Positions 17,623 through 26,098 of a stretch of 64,000 bases of DNA are shown here, piece by piece (positions within the stretch are counted from its first letter, which is position 1; the number at the start of each line of letters is the position of its first letter). Under the pieces are notes generated by a model. That model ran no database searches. It saw nothing but the letters and a program-made list of their open reading frames with translations, and was not told the origin of the DNA. The position numbers were made by a program, and so were the translations under genes. Origin of the DNA: Rhodoferax sediminis (GTDB lineage: Bacteria > Pseudomonadota > Gammaproteobacteria > Burkholderiales > Burkholderiaceae_C); NCBI RefSeq assembly GCF_006970865.1, contig NZ_CP035503.1, positions 4,105,001-4,169,000 on the forward strand, given 5' to 3'.

Positions 17623-18447
17623 TTATGTGGTTGAGTGAACCTTTCGCACAGGCGGGGCATGCCCCGCCTGTGCGGCGCGGCGACGGTAGCTCTGCACGTT
17701 CATCTCCAGAATGGTCGAGTGATGCACCAGCCGGTCGACGGCAGCCAGCGTCATGGCTGGCTCCACGAACACCTCGCCCCACTGCGAGAACGGGGTGTTG
17801 GCGGTGATGGCCAGACTCTTGCGTTCATAGCGTTCGGATATCAATTCAAACAGCACCGAAGTCTCGGCCTGGTCGCGCCGCACGTAGCTCAAATCGTCCA
17901 GAATCAGCAAGTCAAACCGGTCCAGCTTGGCCAGCTCCTGCGGTAGACGCAAATCACGCCGCGCCGCCTGCAAGCGTTGCACCAGGTCGGAGCAGCGTGT
18001 GAACAACACCCGTCGACCTGTATCAATCAAGGCATGCCCCAATGCACATACCAAATGGCTTTTGCCTACGCCGGGCGGCCCGAACAACAGAACGTTGGCG
18101 CCCCGGTCTATCCATTCGGTGCCCTCAGTCAACGCCATGACCTGTGCTTTGGACACACTGGGCACAGCGGTGAAGTCAAAGCTGGAGAGCCGTTTGTCCG
18201 GGCTCAGAGCGGACTCATTGCGGTGGCGGTCGATGCGCCGAGCCTCGCGCTCGTTGATTTCGTGTTCCAGTAAGGCCTCCAGCAACCGGTGTGCGGGCCA
18301 GCCCTCGGTGTCGCACTGTGCGCACAGGTCACCGGCCAACCGTTTGATGGTGGGCAGACGCAAATCCGTGAGCATCATGCCCAGACGGGGCGAAGTTGGA
18401 ATAACTGTAGTTGTCGTTGTTGACGCTGTAATTGACGCCGTGCTCAT
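17623..18447 (-). CDS. istB: IS21 family helper ATPase IstB
   Basis: A 274-residue AAA+ ATPase that assists the IstA transposase in target selection. Walker A is GPPGVGKS (LLFGPPGVGKSHLVCALG) and Walker B is LLILDDLSY. Its ATG overlaps the istA stop by four bases (ATGA). The C-terminus runs through a 30-bp perfect palindrome at 17645-17674 (arms CGCACAGGCGGGGCA and its complement), which is unusual inside a coding end and may also act as a transcription stop. Confidence 0.95.
   Translation of the reverse strand: MSTASITASTTTTTVIPTSPRLGMMLTDLRLPTIKRLAGDLCAQCDTEGWPAHRLLEALLEHEINEREARRIDRHRNESALSPDKRLSSFDFTAVPSVSKAQVMALTEGTEWIDRGANVLLFGPPGVGKSHLVCALGHALIDTGRRVLFTRCSDLVQRLQAARRDLRLPQELAKLDRFDLLILDDLSYVRRDQAETSVLFELISERYERKSLAITANTPFSQWGEVFVEPAMTLAAVDRLVHHSTILEMNVQSYRRRAAQAGHAPPVRKVHSTT
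17645..17674. repeat. 30-bp perfect palindrome in the 3' end of istB
   Basis: Arms CGCACAGGCGGGGCA and TGCCCCGCCTGTGCG meet with no spacer. It is within the last codons of istB and about 95 bp inside the IS end. It could form a strong hairpin that ends istAB transcription or insulates the IS from outside transcription. Confidence 0.6.
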
Positions 18448-19937
18448 AGGGCCACCTCAAACAGGTCGTCATAAACGGCCAGCGTTGGCAGTGTCACGAC
18501 CACCTGTGGGACATCTCCTTTGGGCGGTGCCAGCAACTGAGTCAAGGCGTTGAGGTCCGGCAATTGGTCCAGCTCAATTAACTGCTCCAGTTCCTGGGCC
18601 AATTGGGCTTCATGCCCGTCAGCGGCCAGGACCAGCAGGCCCACCATTGTTTTGCAAGCTTCGCGTTCAGGCCTTTGGGCGGCCAGTCGCTCCCATGTCT
18701 GGCGATACACCGCACGAGGGAAGGCGGCATCGCGCAGCACCCAGCGGGCAAATGCACCAGGCTTGCGTTTCAAAGCACCCACCAAATGCCGGTAGTCGAT
18801 TGCGCGCCCAACGCGCTGCCCCTGAGCAGGCCTTGCCCTTGGTAACTTGAGGACGCATTGGCCGCCCAGCCAGCACTCCACATGCTGGGCATACTGGCGC
18901 ACCATCAGCCGGTGACCAATGAGCTGGCTCGGCACGCTGTATAGAACCCCCTTGAGGGTGAAGACGGCGTATTTGCTGACCCTGGCAGGAATCTCTTCAA
19001 ACTCGGCGGTGCGGCGCACCGGCAAGGGTTTGAGCATGGCGCGCTCGGTGACCAGGAACTTGGCCGCACGCGCATTCATGCGTTGAACGATGGTATCGAC
19101 AAACGTTTCGTAATCACTGCGCGCATCAAAGCTGCGACTGCCACGCAGACGCAATGCCTGGTCCAGTGCCGTCTTCAGGGAGTTGTTGCGTGATTCAATG
19201 GAGCCGTTCTCGTTGGATTGGCCCGGGTTGCAGCGTGTGGCACGCAGCCCGTAGTGGCTGCACAGGTCGGCGTAGCGCTGGGTGAGCGCCTCTTGTTCGG
19301 CCAGATTGTTGAATGCTGCCGACAGGCTGTCGGTGCGGTGTTCTTCGGGAACGCCGCCCAAGGCCCACAGAGCTGCCTGCAGTCCGGTGGACAGTGCCAT
19401 GAAGCTCTCGCCGGAATCGATGACCGTGACGTGGCGCCAACCGGAATAGGCCAGTGCAAATTGATACAGGCGGTGGGCAAACACAGCGCCGTCAATCTCC
19501 ACATTCAGGTCGTCGGCTACGGTGAAGTCCGACAGGCCTTGGCGCCCCGGTGGATGTTCCTGGGCAAAGTAGACCTCGCGCTCGCAACCAAACTTGGAAC
19601 GCCATAGGCGTATGCGCCGCTGCAGGGTGCGCAGCACGCTGGTGTCCCAGCGGCCTGGATAGCGGCGCTGGAGTTCTTCAAGCAGGGTGACGGCATTGAG
19701 CCTGGCATCGGCTTGCAGCAGGGGCACGACCTCACTGTCCCAAACGGAACTCAGCGGGTCTTCCCGGGTACGCCAGTTTCGTGCGGGACGTTGCGAGGGC
19801 AGGCTTTGCGCGTCTTCGATGCGCCGGGCGCTTCTCTCACTGATGCCGGCTTTGGCGGCAGAAGCTGCCTGGCTGAGCTTGTTGCGGTGTTGCTTGTACT
19901 TGTGCACTTGGTGGTCCGTGATTCTCTTGCCGGGCAT
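18444..19937 (-). CDS. istA: IS21 family transposase IstA
   Basis: A 497-residue DDE transposase. An N-terminal helix-turn-helix (around KLSQAASAAKAGISERSARR) is followed by the integrase core, with catalytic acidic residues expected in VEIDGAVFAHRL, around VTVIDSGESF/HRTDSL and in SNENGSIESRNNSLK. The gene appears intact, so the element may be active. Confidence 0.95.
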   Translation of the reverse strand: MPGKRITDHQVHKYKQHRNKLSQAASAAKAGISERSARRIEDAQSLPSQRPARNWRTREDPLSSVWDSEVVPLLQADARLNAVTLLEELQRRYPGRWDTSVLRTLQRRIRLWRSKFGCEREVYFAQEHPPGRQGLSDFTVADDLNVEIDGAVFAHRLYQFALAYSGWRHVTVIDSGESFMALSTGLQAALWALGGVPEEHRTDSLSAAFNNLAEQEALTQRYADLCSHYGLRATRCNPGQSNENGSIESRNNSLKTALDQALRLRGSRSFDARSDYETFVDTIVQRMNARAAKFLVTERAMLKPLPVRRTAEFEEIPARVSKYAVFTLKGVLYSVPSQLIGHRLMVRQYAQHVECWLGGQCVLKLPRARPAQGQRVGRAIDYRHLVGALKRKPGAFARWVLRDAAFPRAVYRQTWERLAAQRPEREACKTMVGLLVLAADGHEAQLAQELEQLIELDQLPDLNALTQLLAPPKGDVPQVVVTLPTLAVYDDLFEVAL

Positions 19938-20062
19938 GCCGCCTACCTTCGATATCTGTTCGAAGGTCCAACGGTAGCCCCGCCTCCCGGACCCGCCCGG
20001 TGTCGGCCTCTACCCGGCCAACATAGTTGTCGTCAACCGGCCAGGGTAATTGTCGTCAACCA

Positions 20063-20178
20063 GAGCTGTCCGCCCGTTTGAGCGAATCGCGGGCCAAGGC
20101 ATCCACGATGCGCCAAGCGTGTATCTCGGAACGATTTTCATTCAGCCAGTCGATCAGGCATTGAATCAGCGCTTTCAT
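20063..20178 (-). pseudogene. 5' part of the IS21-split membrane protein gene
   Basis: ATG 20178 with an AAGGGGGG ribosome site opens MKALIQCLIDWLNENRSEIH and reads on to ALARDSLKRADS, where the IS21 element begins. The next codon is completed after the element at 17541. The combined length is 996 bases, an exact multiple of three, and no stop occurs across the join, which shows that the insertion broke a formerly intact gene. Confidence 0.8.
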
Positions 20179-20281
20179 AACCCCCCTTGAACCGGTATGC
20201 GGATGGTTGCGGGCTGGTTCCAGCCCCAGCAACCCGGAACACTGAGAACCACCCCATACCTAGTTTTACAAGGAGTGTTTC

Positions 20282-21184
20282 ATGTCTTCTCTTTTTGGTC
20301 TCAACGAGTTTAATCATCTTGTTCATGTCGGCGAGGTCGACCGCGGCCTGGCCTGTCAGTGCCGCTGCGTCGTGTGCGAAGAGCCGCTGGTCGCGCGCCA
20401 AGGTAACGTCCGGGGGCATCATTTCGCCCATGCCTCCAACCGGGAGCCGTGCGACTCCAGCCACGAGTCGCTGCTGCACCGGTATGCCAAACAGCTGATT
20501 GTTCAAGCGCGAGGCCTGGTCGCTCCGATGACGCCAGCGGTCGCCCATTTCCTGGGCATCAATGATCAACAGCCGGTGGAGTTACTGCAGTCGCTCTCGT
20601 CCGTCCAGGAGGAGGTGACGATCGGCACTATCAGACCGGACCTGCTCGTGGTGACCCCCGATGGGGTGGAAGTCGCCATCGAAATCGCGTATTCATCGTT
20701 TTGTGACTTGATCAAAGTCGCCGCATTTCAGAGCCTGAACCTGCCGGCACTGGAAATTGACCTGAGCCGCTTTACCCCAGACAACTTCGATCCGGTCGCG
20801 GTCAAGGAGGCTGTCATTCGGTCTGTGACAGAGAAAGCCTGGGTCTGGCCGACCGAGCCGCCACCCGTCACCGACACATCACCAACCCCCGATATGCCAC
20901 CTGTGCCCATCGTCAAGAAGCACCTGCCCGAGGAAATCATCAATTTCTCAGGGCGTTGGGTGTCCGTCAAGCAGTTCCCGAGCGGCGACATCGCCGTCCG
21001 GGTTGTTGCCTACGATCCCGACCTGGTATCACTGGTGCGAAGTGTGGCTAAAGCCCATGGCGGCCGATATAACCCCCAGTACAAGACATGGAATGTGCCT
21101 CGCTGGAGTGCGCGCATGGTTAGGCGGCACCTGAGTGACCATGCCCAGAGTTTGCAGATTTCCATGGGGAAAACATCCCCCTAA
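20282..21184 (+). CDS. CoiA-like nuclease/competence-type protein, possibly truncated at its C-terminus
   Basis: A 300-residue protein with a good ribosome site (AAGGAG). The N-terminus has a zinc-ribbon-like CRCVVC, then GHHFAH (45-50) and HESLLHRYAK, the arrangement of CoiA-family proteins. A PD-(D/E)xK nuclease-like core follows: IRPDLLVVTP and VAIEIAYSSFCDL. After a Pro-rich linker, the C-terminal part (AKAHGGRYNPQYKTWNVPRW) resembles the DNA-binding HARP module of annealing helicases. The stop codon TAA is built from the TA target of an IS630-family element plus its first base, so the natural C-terminus may be lost. It is divergent from the IS21-split gene. Role probably DNA processing or defence; inferred. 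Confidence 0.75.
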   Translation: MSSLFGLNEFNHLVHVGEVDRGLACQCRCVVCEEPLVARQGNVRGHHFAHASNREPCDSSHESLLHRYAKQLIVQARGLVAPMTPAVAHFLGINDQQPVELLQSLSSVQEEVTIGTIRPDLLVVTPDGVEVAIEIAYSSFCDLIKVAAFQSLNLPALEIDLSRFTPDNFDPVAVKEAVIRSVTEKAWVWPTEPPPVTDTSPTPDMPPVPIVKKHLPEEIINFSGRWVSVKQFPSGDIAVRVVAYDPDLVSLVRSVAKAHGGRYNPQYKTWNVPRWSARMVRRHLSDHAQSLQISMGKTSP

Positions 21185-21209
21185 TGCAGTGCGCCATACT
21201 GTTCTGTCC

Positions 21210-21584
21210 CTATCCAGCGGTGATGGCGAGGGTACCTTTTACCCGCGAGACCTTTGCCAGGATGTTCTTGGCGCTGGCGGTCCAGATAAACGGCTTCGGA
21301 TCGATGTTGGGATGGGCGACATACAGATCGGTGGCCAGTTCCAGTTCTGTAACGCTGGTGATACTGTCACGCTTAATGCGCTTGTCGGTGATGTCGCGAA
21401 AGAAGCGCTCGACCATGTTCAGCCACGATGCGCTGGTCGGGGTGAAGTGCATGACGAAGCGCGGGTGGTCGTGGCCCCCCAGGCCTAGGTGCTCGGACGG
21501 CGTGCGGGTGCTCCAGTGGGTGGCGTTGACCGGCTTGTCATGCAGCTTGGCATGCACGATCCGCGGCTCTACTTCGACCGTGAC
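21210..21584 (-). pseudogene. IS630-family transposase remnant, C-terminal piece
   Basis: It encodes THWSTRTPSEHLGL, then jumps straight to HPRFVMHFTPTSASWLNMVE and FIWTASAKNILAKV. Compared with the intact copy at 43486-44568, about 150 residues containing part of the DDE core are missing between EHLGL and HPRF. The shared parts are roughly three quarters identical by eye. The upstream piece lies at 23025-23284 beyond the IS256 element. Confidence 0.8.
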
Positions 21585-23016
21585 GAGCCTGTCCTGAATT
21601 TTGTGTTTGAGGCATAAATATGACCTACAGGACCATTTATGCCAAGCAAGACGAAATTGAAGAATGCGGCCATCGCGGCCAAGAGTGCGGCGCTGCCGAA
21701 GATCCCCAAGGAACTGATTGACCAGTTTGTCACTGGTCCGATGACCGGGGAGGCCGTGAATGCGGCCTCCATGGCCTTCAAGAAAGCCCTGATCGAGCGC
21801 GCCATGGGCGCCGAGCTGGGCCATCACCTGGGCTACGCTGCCGGCGCCGCCAGGCCCGATGCAGGGGCCAACCAGCGCAACGGGCGCAGCGCCAAGACCG
21901 TGCTCACCGGCGAAGGGCCGGTGCGCATCGAGGTGCCGCGCGACCGCGACGCCAGCTTCGAGCCGATCCTCATTCCCAAGCACGAGCGGCGCTTCACCGG
22001 ATTCGACGACCACATCATCGCCATGTACGCGCGCGGCATGACCATGCGCGAGATCCAGGGCTTCCTGCTGGAGTCCTACGGCACCGAGGTTTCCGCCGAA
22101 TTCATCAGCAGCGTGACCGAGGCTGTGATGCTTGAGGTCACGGCCTGGCAGGCCCGCCCGCTCGAGCCGCTGTACCCGGTGGTGTTCTTTGATGCCCTGC
22201 GCGTGAAGATCAAGGAGGATGCCGTGGTGCGCAACAAGGCCATCTACCTGGCCCTGGGCGTGTTGCCCGACGGCACGCGCGACATCCTGGGGTTGTGGAT
22301 CGAGGGCACCGAGGGCGCCAAGTTCTGGATGAAAGTGTTCAACGACCTCAAGACCCGGGGTGTCAATGACATACTGATCGCCGTCACTGATGGCCTCAAG
22401 GGCATGCCCGAGGCCCTGGCTGCCGTGTTCCCGGCCACCACACTGCAGACCTGCATCGTGCATCTGATCCGCAACAGCCTCGACTACGCGACCTGGAAGG
22501 ACAGAAAGGCGCTGGCCGCAGCGATCCGGCCGATCTACACCGCGCCCAGCGCCGAGGCGGCGCAGGCCGAGCTCGATGCTTTCGAGACGGGAGCGTGGGG
22601 CCGCAAATTCCCCACCGTGGTCGCCTCGTGGCGTCGAGCGTGGGCGCACGTCATTCCCTTCTTCGCCTTCCCGCCGGCGGTGCGCAGGGTGATCTACACC
22701 ACCAACGCGATCGAGAGCGTGAACGCGCGCCTGCGCAAGATCATCAAGACGCGCGGGCACTTCCCGAGCGACGACGCGGCCACGAAGCTGATCTGGCTGG
22801 CACTGCGCAACATCACCGTTGGTTGGGGCCACGCGGCTCGCGACTGGAAGGAGGCAATGAACCAATTTGCGATCCTCTATGAAGATCGCTTCACGAAGGT
22901 TGCCGCTTAAGATGTGGCACCGACTTGCCCACCGCGGCGTGCGTTCGTCGCAAGCGACGCTCGCCGCCGTGGACAAGTCTACCCAGCGCCTTGAACACAA
23001 AAATTCAGACAGCCCC
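21585..23016 (+). mobile_element. IS256-family insertion sequence
   Basis: A 1432-bp element with an intact transposase. Imperfect terminal inverted repeats are CCTGTCCTGAATTTTGTGTT at the left and CTGTCTGAATTTTTGTGTT at the right (reversed). It is flanked by an 8-bp target duplication, ACCGTGAC, at 21577-21584 and 23017-23024, the size expected for IS256. It sits inside the IS630-family transposase gene. Confidence 0.88.
21639..22910 (+). CDS. IS256-family (Mutator-type) transposase
   Basis: A 423-residue transposase with the family DDE pattern: YPVVFFDALRVKIKEDAVV, then LIAVTDGLKGMPEAL, then VIYTTNAIESVNARLRKIIK. The gene is complete and starts with the common MPSKTKLKNAA-type N-terminus. 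Confidence 0.95.
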   Translation: MPSKTKLKNAAIAAKSAALPKIPKELIDQFVTGPMTGEAVNAASMAFKKALIERAMGAELGHHLGYAAGAARPDAGANQRNGRSAKTVLTGEGPVRIEVPRDRDASFEPILIPKHERRFTGFDDHIIAMYARGMTMREIQGFLLESYGTEVSAEFISSVTEAVMLEVTAWQARPLEPLYPVVFFDALRVKIKEDAVVRNKAIYLALGVLPDGTRDILGLWIEGTEGAKFWMKVFNDLKTRGVNDILIAVTDGLKGMPEALAAVFPATTLQTCIVHLIRNSLDYATWKDRKALAAAIRPIYTAPSAEAAQAELDAFETGAWGRKFPTVVASWRRAWAHVIPFFAFPPAVRRVIYTTNAIESVNARLRKIIKTRGHFPSDDAATKLIWLALRNITVGWGHAARDWKEAMNQFAILYEDRFTKVAA

Positions 23017-23024
23017 ACCGTGAC

Positions 23025-23284
23025 CGTGGCAGGTCGACCCGTGCGCGCCCCGTCCTTGCGAAGCGCATCAATCCCCCGTCTAGGAAGCGCTGGCGCCCCA
23101 ATGCCACTTGGCGGCGATCCAGTTCCTCGTTGACCGCGATGTCCTTGTTGTGCCAGCCTTCGGCGGCTAGCAAAACCACGAGCGCCCTCTGTTGAGTCCG
23201 AGCCTCCACTCGCCGGCGCTATGCCAACACACGAATCTCCCACTCGGTGTGCTCATCCAGTTCAATTGTCTTGGCAACGCGCAT
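23025..23284 (-). pseudogene. IS630-family transposase remnant, N-terminal piece
   Basis: Starting at ATG 23284 it reads MRVAKTIELDEHTEWEIRVL, then hits an in-frame TAG. It resumes as VEARTQQRALVVLLAAEGWH and NKDIAVNEELDRRQVALGRQ, matching the intact copy. After a frame change it reads RRGIDALRKDGARTGRPATV, and it joins the C-terminal piece across the IS256 target duplication. It is clearly inactive. Confidence 0.75.
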
Positions 23285-23441
23285 CACTCCAGCCTCATGG
23301 GTGACTGGAATAGCCCAGCGCAAATAAGTTCTATAGCTCCACGCGCAGTGCACTCGTTTTGAACCCCCTCCCTAGCCTTCAAGGACTCGTTCAAGTAGGG
23401 CCTGTCCGGTCGTGCCCTGGTTCTGGGACCCGTTGGGGCGC

Positions 23442-24692
23442 TCAGGGCGAATGATCTGTTAAGGCCGGCCCCGCTTCACGATCCGACTGCCGCACCAGAA
23501 AGCAAGCGGCCACGACAGCAGCAGCGAAACCGGACGCCGCGCCAACGCCCAGCGCCCAGCGGGGGCCGAACGTGTTGGCCACCCAACCAACGATCGGCGC
23601 GCCGATCGGCGTGCCCCCGAGCGCGACCCCGACGCGCAGCGCCATCACCCTGCCGCGCATGGCGGGCTCGGTCGAGAGCTGCATGAGGCTATTCGTGGTG
23701 GTCATGAGGGTCAGAGCGGACACGCCAATGATGACGAGCGCGCCGGCGAAATACCAATAGCTGGGAGCAATGGCAGCCAACGTGCAGCCGACCCCGAAAC
23801 CCACGGCGCCGACCAGCAGCAGACCGAATCGCGGTCTGTCGCGGCCGGCACCCAATAGCGCGCCCGCCACCGTACCGATGGCCATGATCGACGACAGCAG
23901 GCCATATCCGCGGGCGTCGGCATGAAAAATCCCCACCGCCATGGTCGATATGAAGATCGGGAAGTTCAGGCCGAAGGTCCCGATCAGGAACAGCATGACC
24001 AGGATGGCCTTGAGGTCTGGGCGCCCCCGCACGTACCGGAACCCATCGGTGAAGCTACCCCGGATGCGCTGGGCCCTGGCATTCGGACGCAGCTCGGAGC
24101 GGTGAAGGCATGCCAGGGAGATCAACACGGCCACGAAGGAGACGCCATTGATCAGGAAGGCCCAGCCGGTGCCGATGGCGGCGATGATCATGCCCGAGAC
24201 GGCCGGACCGATCATCCGCGCGGCGTTGAACGAGGTCGAGTTGAGCGCCACCGCATTGTGCAGATCAGCGTCGCCGACCAGCTCCGCGACGAAGGTCTGA
24301 CGCACCGGTGCGTCGAAGGCCGCCGCGCTGCCGAACAGGAAGGCGAAGATGTAGACATGCCAGAGCTCGATGACGCCAGTGACGGTGAGTATCCCCAGGG
24401 CCAAGGAGAGGAAGCCCATCGTGGCTTGCGTCACCATCAGCAGCTTGCGCTGGTTGAAATGATCAGCGGCGAAGCCCGTCCAGGGCAGCAGCAGAAGCTG
24501 CGGCCCGAATTGCAGTGCCATCACCAGGCCGACGGCCGAAGCATCGTGATGCGTGAGCTGAGTGAACACCAGCCAGTCCTGGGCCGTTCTCTGCACCCAA
24601 GTGCCGATGTTTGAGATGAAGGCGCCGGCGACCCAGACTCGATAGTTGAAGCCGCGCAGGGACCGAAAGACGCCCGCAAAAGGAGCCCTCAT
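23442..24692 (-). CDS. MFS transporter (EntS/MFS_3-like exporter)
   Basis: A 416-residue major facilitator with 12 predicted helices. I start it at ATG 24692 (MRAPFAGVFRSLRGFNYRVW), which overlaps the stop of the upstream gene (ATGA). FISNIGTWVQRTAQDWLVF and AAAFDAPVRQTFVAELVG are typical of the MFS_3 exporter group. Substrate unknown. It is last in a three-gene operon behind a MarR-type regulator, which suggests efflux of a toxic aromatic or similar compound. Confidence 0.9.
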   Translation of the reverse strand: MRAPFAGVFRSLRGFNYRVWVAGAFISNIGTWVQRTAQDWLVFTQLTHHDASAVGLVMALQFGPQLLLLPWTGFAADHFNQRKLLMVTQATMGFLSLALGILTVTGVIELWHVYIFAFLFGSAAAFDAPVRQTFVAELVGDADLHNAVALNSTSFNAARMIGPAVSGMIIAAIGTGWAFLINGVSFVAVLISLACLHRSELRPNARAQRIRGSFTDGFRYVRGRPDLKAILVMLFLIGTFGLNFPIFISTMAVGIFHADARGYGLLSSIMAIGTVAGALLGAGRDRPRFGLLLVGAVGFGVGCTLAAIAPSYWYFAGALVIIGVSALTLMTTTNSLMQLSTEPAMRGRVMALRVGVALGGTPIGAPIVGWVANTFGPRWALGVGAASGFAAAVVAACFLVRQSDREAGPALTDHSP

Positions 24693-25018
24693 TGGCGCTC
24701 TGACATGTTGCCGCCGTGGAAGCGGCCAAAGTGCCGGGCGTGAAAGAGCGCGATCAGGAGCGCGCCAATGCCACAGGCAAGGACATCGCCTGTGTTCCTC
24801 CATCCAAAATCACCGACACGGCAGACGAGGACATAACCTACGACGATGTTGAAAAACCCCCAGAGCACGTTGACGGTCGACGAAGACAGCCCCTGCCCTG
24901 GCGGCTTGGCGAACGGGCTCTGAAACGGCCTGCCCATCATGCCGCTGACGATATGAGGGATCGCGTTCGCCAGGAATGCGCCGCCGAAGAAGTAGGACAG
25001 GAGATGAAGCCCCGGCAT
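24689..25018 (-). CDS. Small membrane protein in the MarR/MFS operon
   Basis: A 109-residue protein starting MPGLHLLSYFFGGAFLANAI with about three membrane segments (LWGFFNIVVGYVLVCR, VLACGIGALLIALFHARHFG). It starts one base after the isochorismatase-family gene ends and overlaps the MFS gene, so it is cotranscribed. It resembles small conserved membrane proteins found with such operons; no function can be assigned. Confidence 0.8.
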   Translation of the reverse strand: MPGLHLLSYFFGGAFLANAIPHIVSGMMGRPFQSPFAKPPGQGLSSSTVNVLWGFFNIVVGYVLVCRVGDFGWRNTGDVLACGIGALLIALFHARHFGRFHGGNMSERQ

Positions 25019-25019
25019 T

Positions 25020-25589
25020 TCAGGCGCTCCTGTTGCGCAGGAGTTCGATGATCTCTTGGGTCGTGCCCATCTCGCCGAGCCGCGGAAAGACATTCCTGAT
25101 GCTGTAGTCGTGCGCCTGCGAACGCGGGTCGGCCATGGCGTCGAGGGCGAGGGTGACATTGAAGCCCGCCTCATAGGCTTGGCGCGCCGTCGCTTCCACG
25201 CCGGTCCCGGTAGCCACGCCTGTCACCACCACTTGGGTGACGCCCAGCGCTTTCAATTGCGCTTCGAGATCGGTGCTGGCGAACACGCCCCACGTCCGCT
25301 TTGTCACGACGATGTCGCCAGGCTGTTGGTTCAGCTCCGGGATCAGGTCGGCCCAGCCTTGGGGCCGGGGGCCTGATTGGCGTGGCGGCTGTTCCGTGCG
25401 GCCTGGCGCCCCGCCGACGACGTTGACGAGCACCACCGGCAGGCCGCGCTCGCGGAAAGCGTCGGCCAGGGCGCGCGATCGCTTGATGACATCACCCATG
25501 GAGTGGGTGTCGGGTACGAGGCCGATGATGCCCTTTTGCAGGTCGACGATGATCAGGGCAGTGTTCGCGTCAAGCGTGGTCAGCGCCAT
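25020..25589 (-). CDS. Isochorismatase-family hydrolase
   Basis: A 189-residue cysteine hydrolase. Catalytic Asp is in TALIIVDLQKGI, Lys in VVTKRTWGVF, and the nonproline cis-peptide segment is VTGVATGTGVEATARQAYEA. At the usual nucleophile position (often VTGVATNICV with Cys) this protein has GTGVE, so the catalytic Cys is absent; some family members lack it and their activity is unclear. It is first in the operon with a membrane protein and an MFS exporter, under a MarR regulator 54 bases upstream. Confidence 0.87.
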   Translation of the reverse strand: MALTTLDANTALIIVDLQKGIIGLVPDTHSMGDVIKRSRALADAFRERGLPVVLVNVVGGAPGRTEQPPRQSGPRPQGWADLIPELNQQPGDIVVTKRTWGVFASTDLEAQLKALGVTQVVVTGVATGTGVEATARQAYEAGFNVTLALDAMADPRSQAHDYSIRNVFPRLGEMGTTQEIIELLRNRSA

Positions 25590-25642
25590 AGGGATTTCCT
25601 TTGAAAGGTTTAGCTACCCCGGTCGGACGATCCGCCAGAGCA

Positions 25643-26095
25643 TCAGTCATCGAGGAGCCGCTTGAGCAGTTCAATGGCCTTTGCGAGTTCGGTTTGTTCC
25701 TGCGGGGAAAGCCGGGACCGGATGGTGCGGGACAGCCAATCCTGCCGCGCGGCTCGCCCGTCCTGAACCCGTTTGCGACAGGCCGCCGTCAGCGAAAGAT
25801 GGGTTTGCCGGCCGTCACTGGGGTCGGGCGCCCCGCTGACCAATCCAGCACCTTCCAGCGCAGCGATGAGCGAGCCCATGGACTGCGGTCGCATGCCTTC
25901 CGCTCGCGCCAGGGCGGAAGCTGTCGCCGGGCCGTCCTTCTCAAGGCGCAATAGCACGGACACTTGGGACGGCGTCAGATCTTCTCCCTGCGCTTGCTCG
26001 CGCAGGCGGCGCTTGAGCTTGCCGAGCAAGGCGCGCAGGTCCTGCGCCAGGGCTGAGGCACGCATGATTTGCTGAGCGTTTGGCAAGGCATCCAT
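25643..26095 (-). CDS. MarR-family transcription regulator
   Basis: A 150-residue winged-helix regulator. The core LTPSQVSVLLRLEKDGPATA, SALARAEGMRPQSMGSLIAA and wing DPSDGRQTHLSLT follow the MarR pattern (the DxRxxxLxLT-type wing has DGRQTHLSLT). It lies upstream of and in the same direction as the isochorismatase/MFS operon and probably represses it and itself. A dyad-rich region sits immediately before its start. Confidence 0.92.
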   Translation of the reverse strand: MDALPNAQQIMRASALAQDLRALLGKLKRRLREQAQGEDLTPSQVSVLLRLEKDGPATASALARAEGMRPQSMGSLIAALEGAGLVSGAPDPSDGRQTHLSLTAACRKRVQDGRAARQDWLSRTIRSRLSPQEQTELAKAIELLKRLLDD

Positions 26096-26098
26096 GTC

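Larger units (their letters stand above)
17548..20062 (-). mobile_element. IS21-family insertion sequence
   Basis: A complete 2515-bp element with istA and istB. Both ends begin TGGT: left TGGTCGATGTCAACTATC, right (reversed) TGGTTGACGACAATTACC. Each end has a second internal copy of the terminal repeat (around 17576-17594 and 20016-20040), typical of IS21. It is flanked by a perfect 6-bp target duplication, GAGCTG, at 17542-17547 and 20063-20068. It interrupts the gene at 16662-17547/20063-20178. Confidence 0.9.
21184..23353 (-). mobile_element. Decayed IS630-family element, interrupted by an IS256-family element
   Basis: The left end TGCAGTGCGCCATACTGTTC and the right end around GCGCAGTGCACTCG match the ends of the intact IS630-family copy at 43460-44637. 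The transposase is in two pieces on either side of the IS256 element, with an internal deletion and an in-frame stop. The TA at 21182-21183 is the expected target dinucleotide; the right-hand TA has decayed. The right edge is approximate. Confidence 0.75.

Noticed and set aside
21210..23243. A 677-residue minus-strand open frame across the IS256 region
   Set aside because: Its middle is antisense to the intact IS256 transposase; only the two ends are IS630 transposase remnant.
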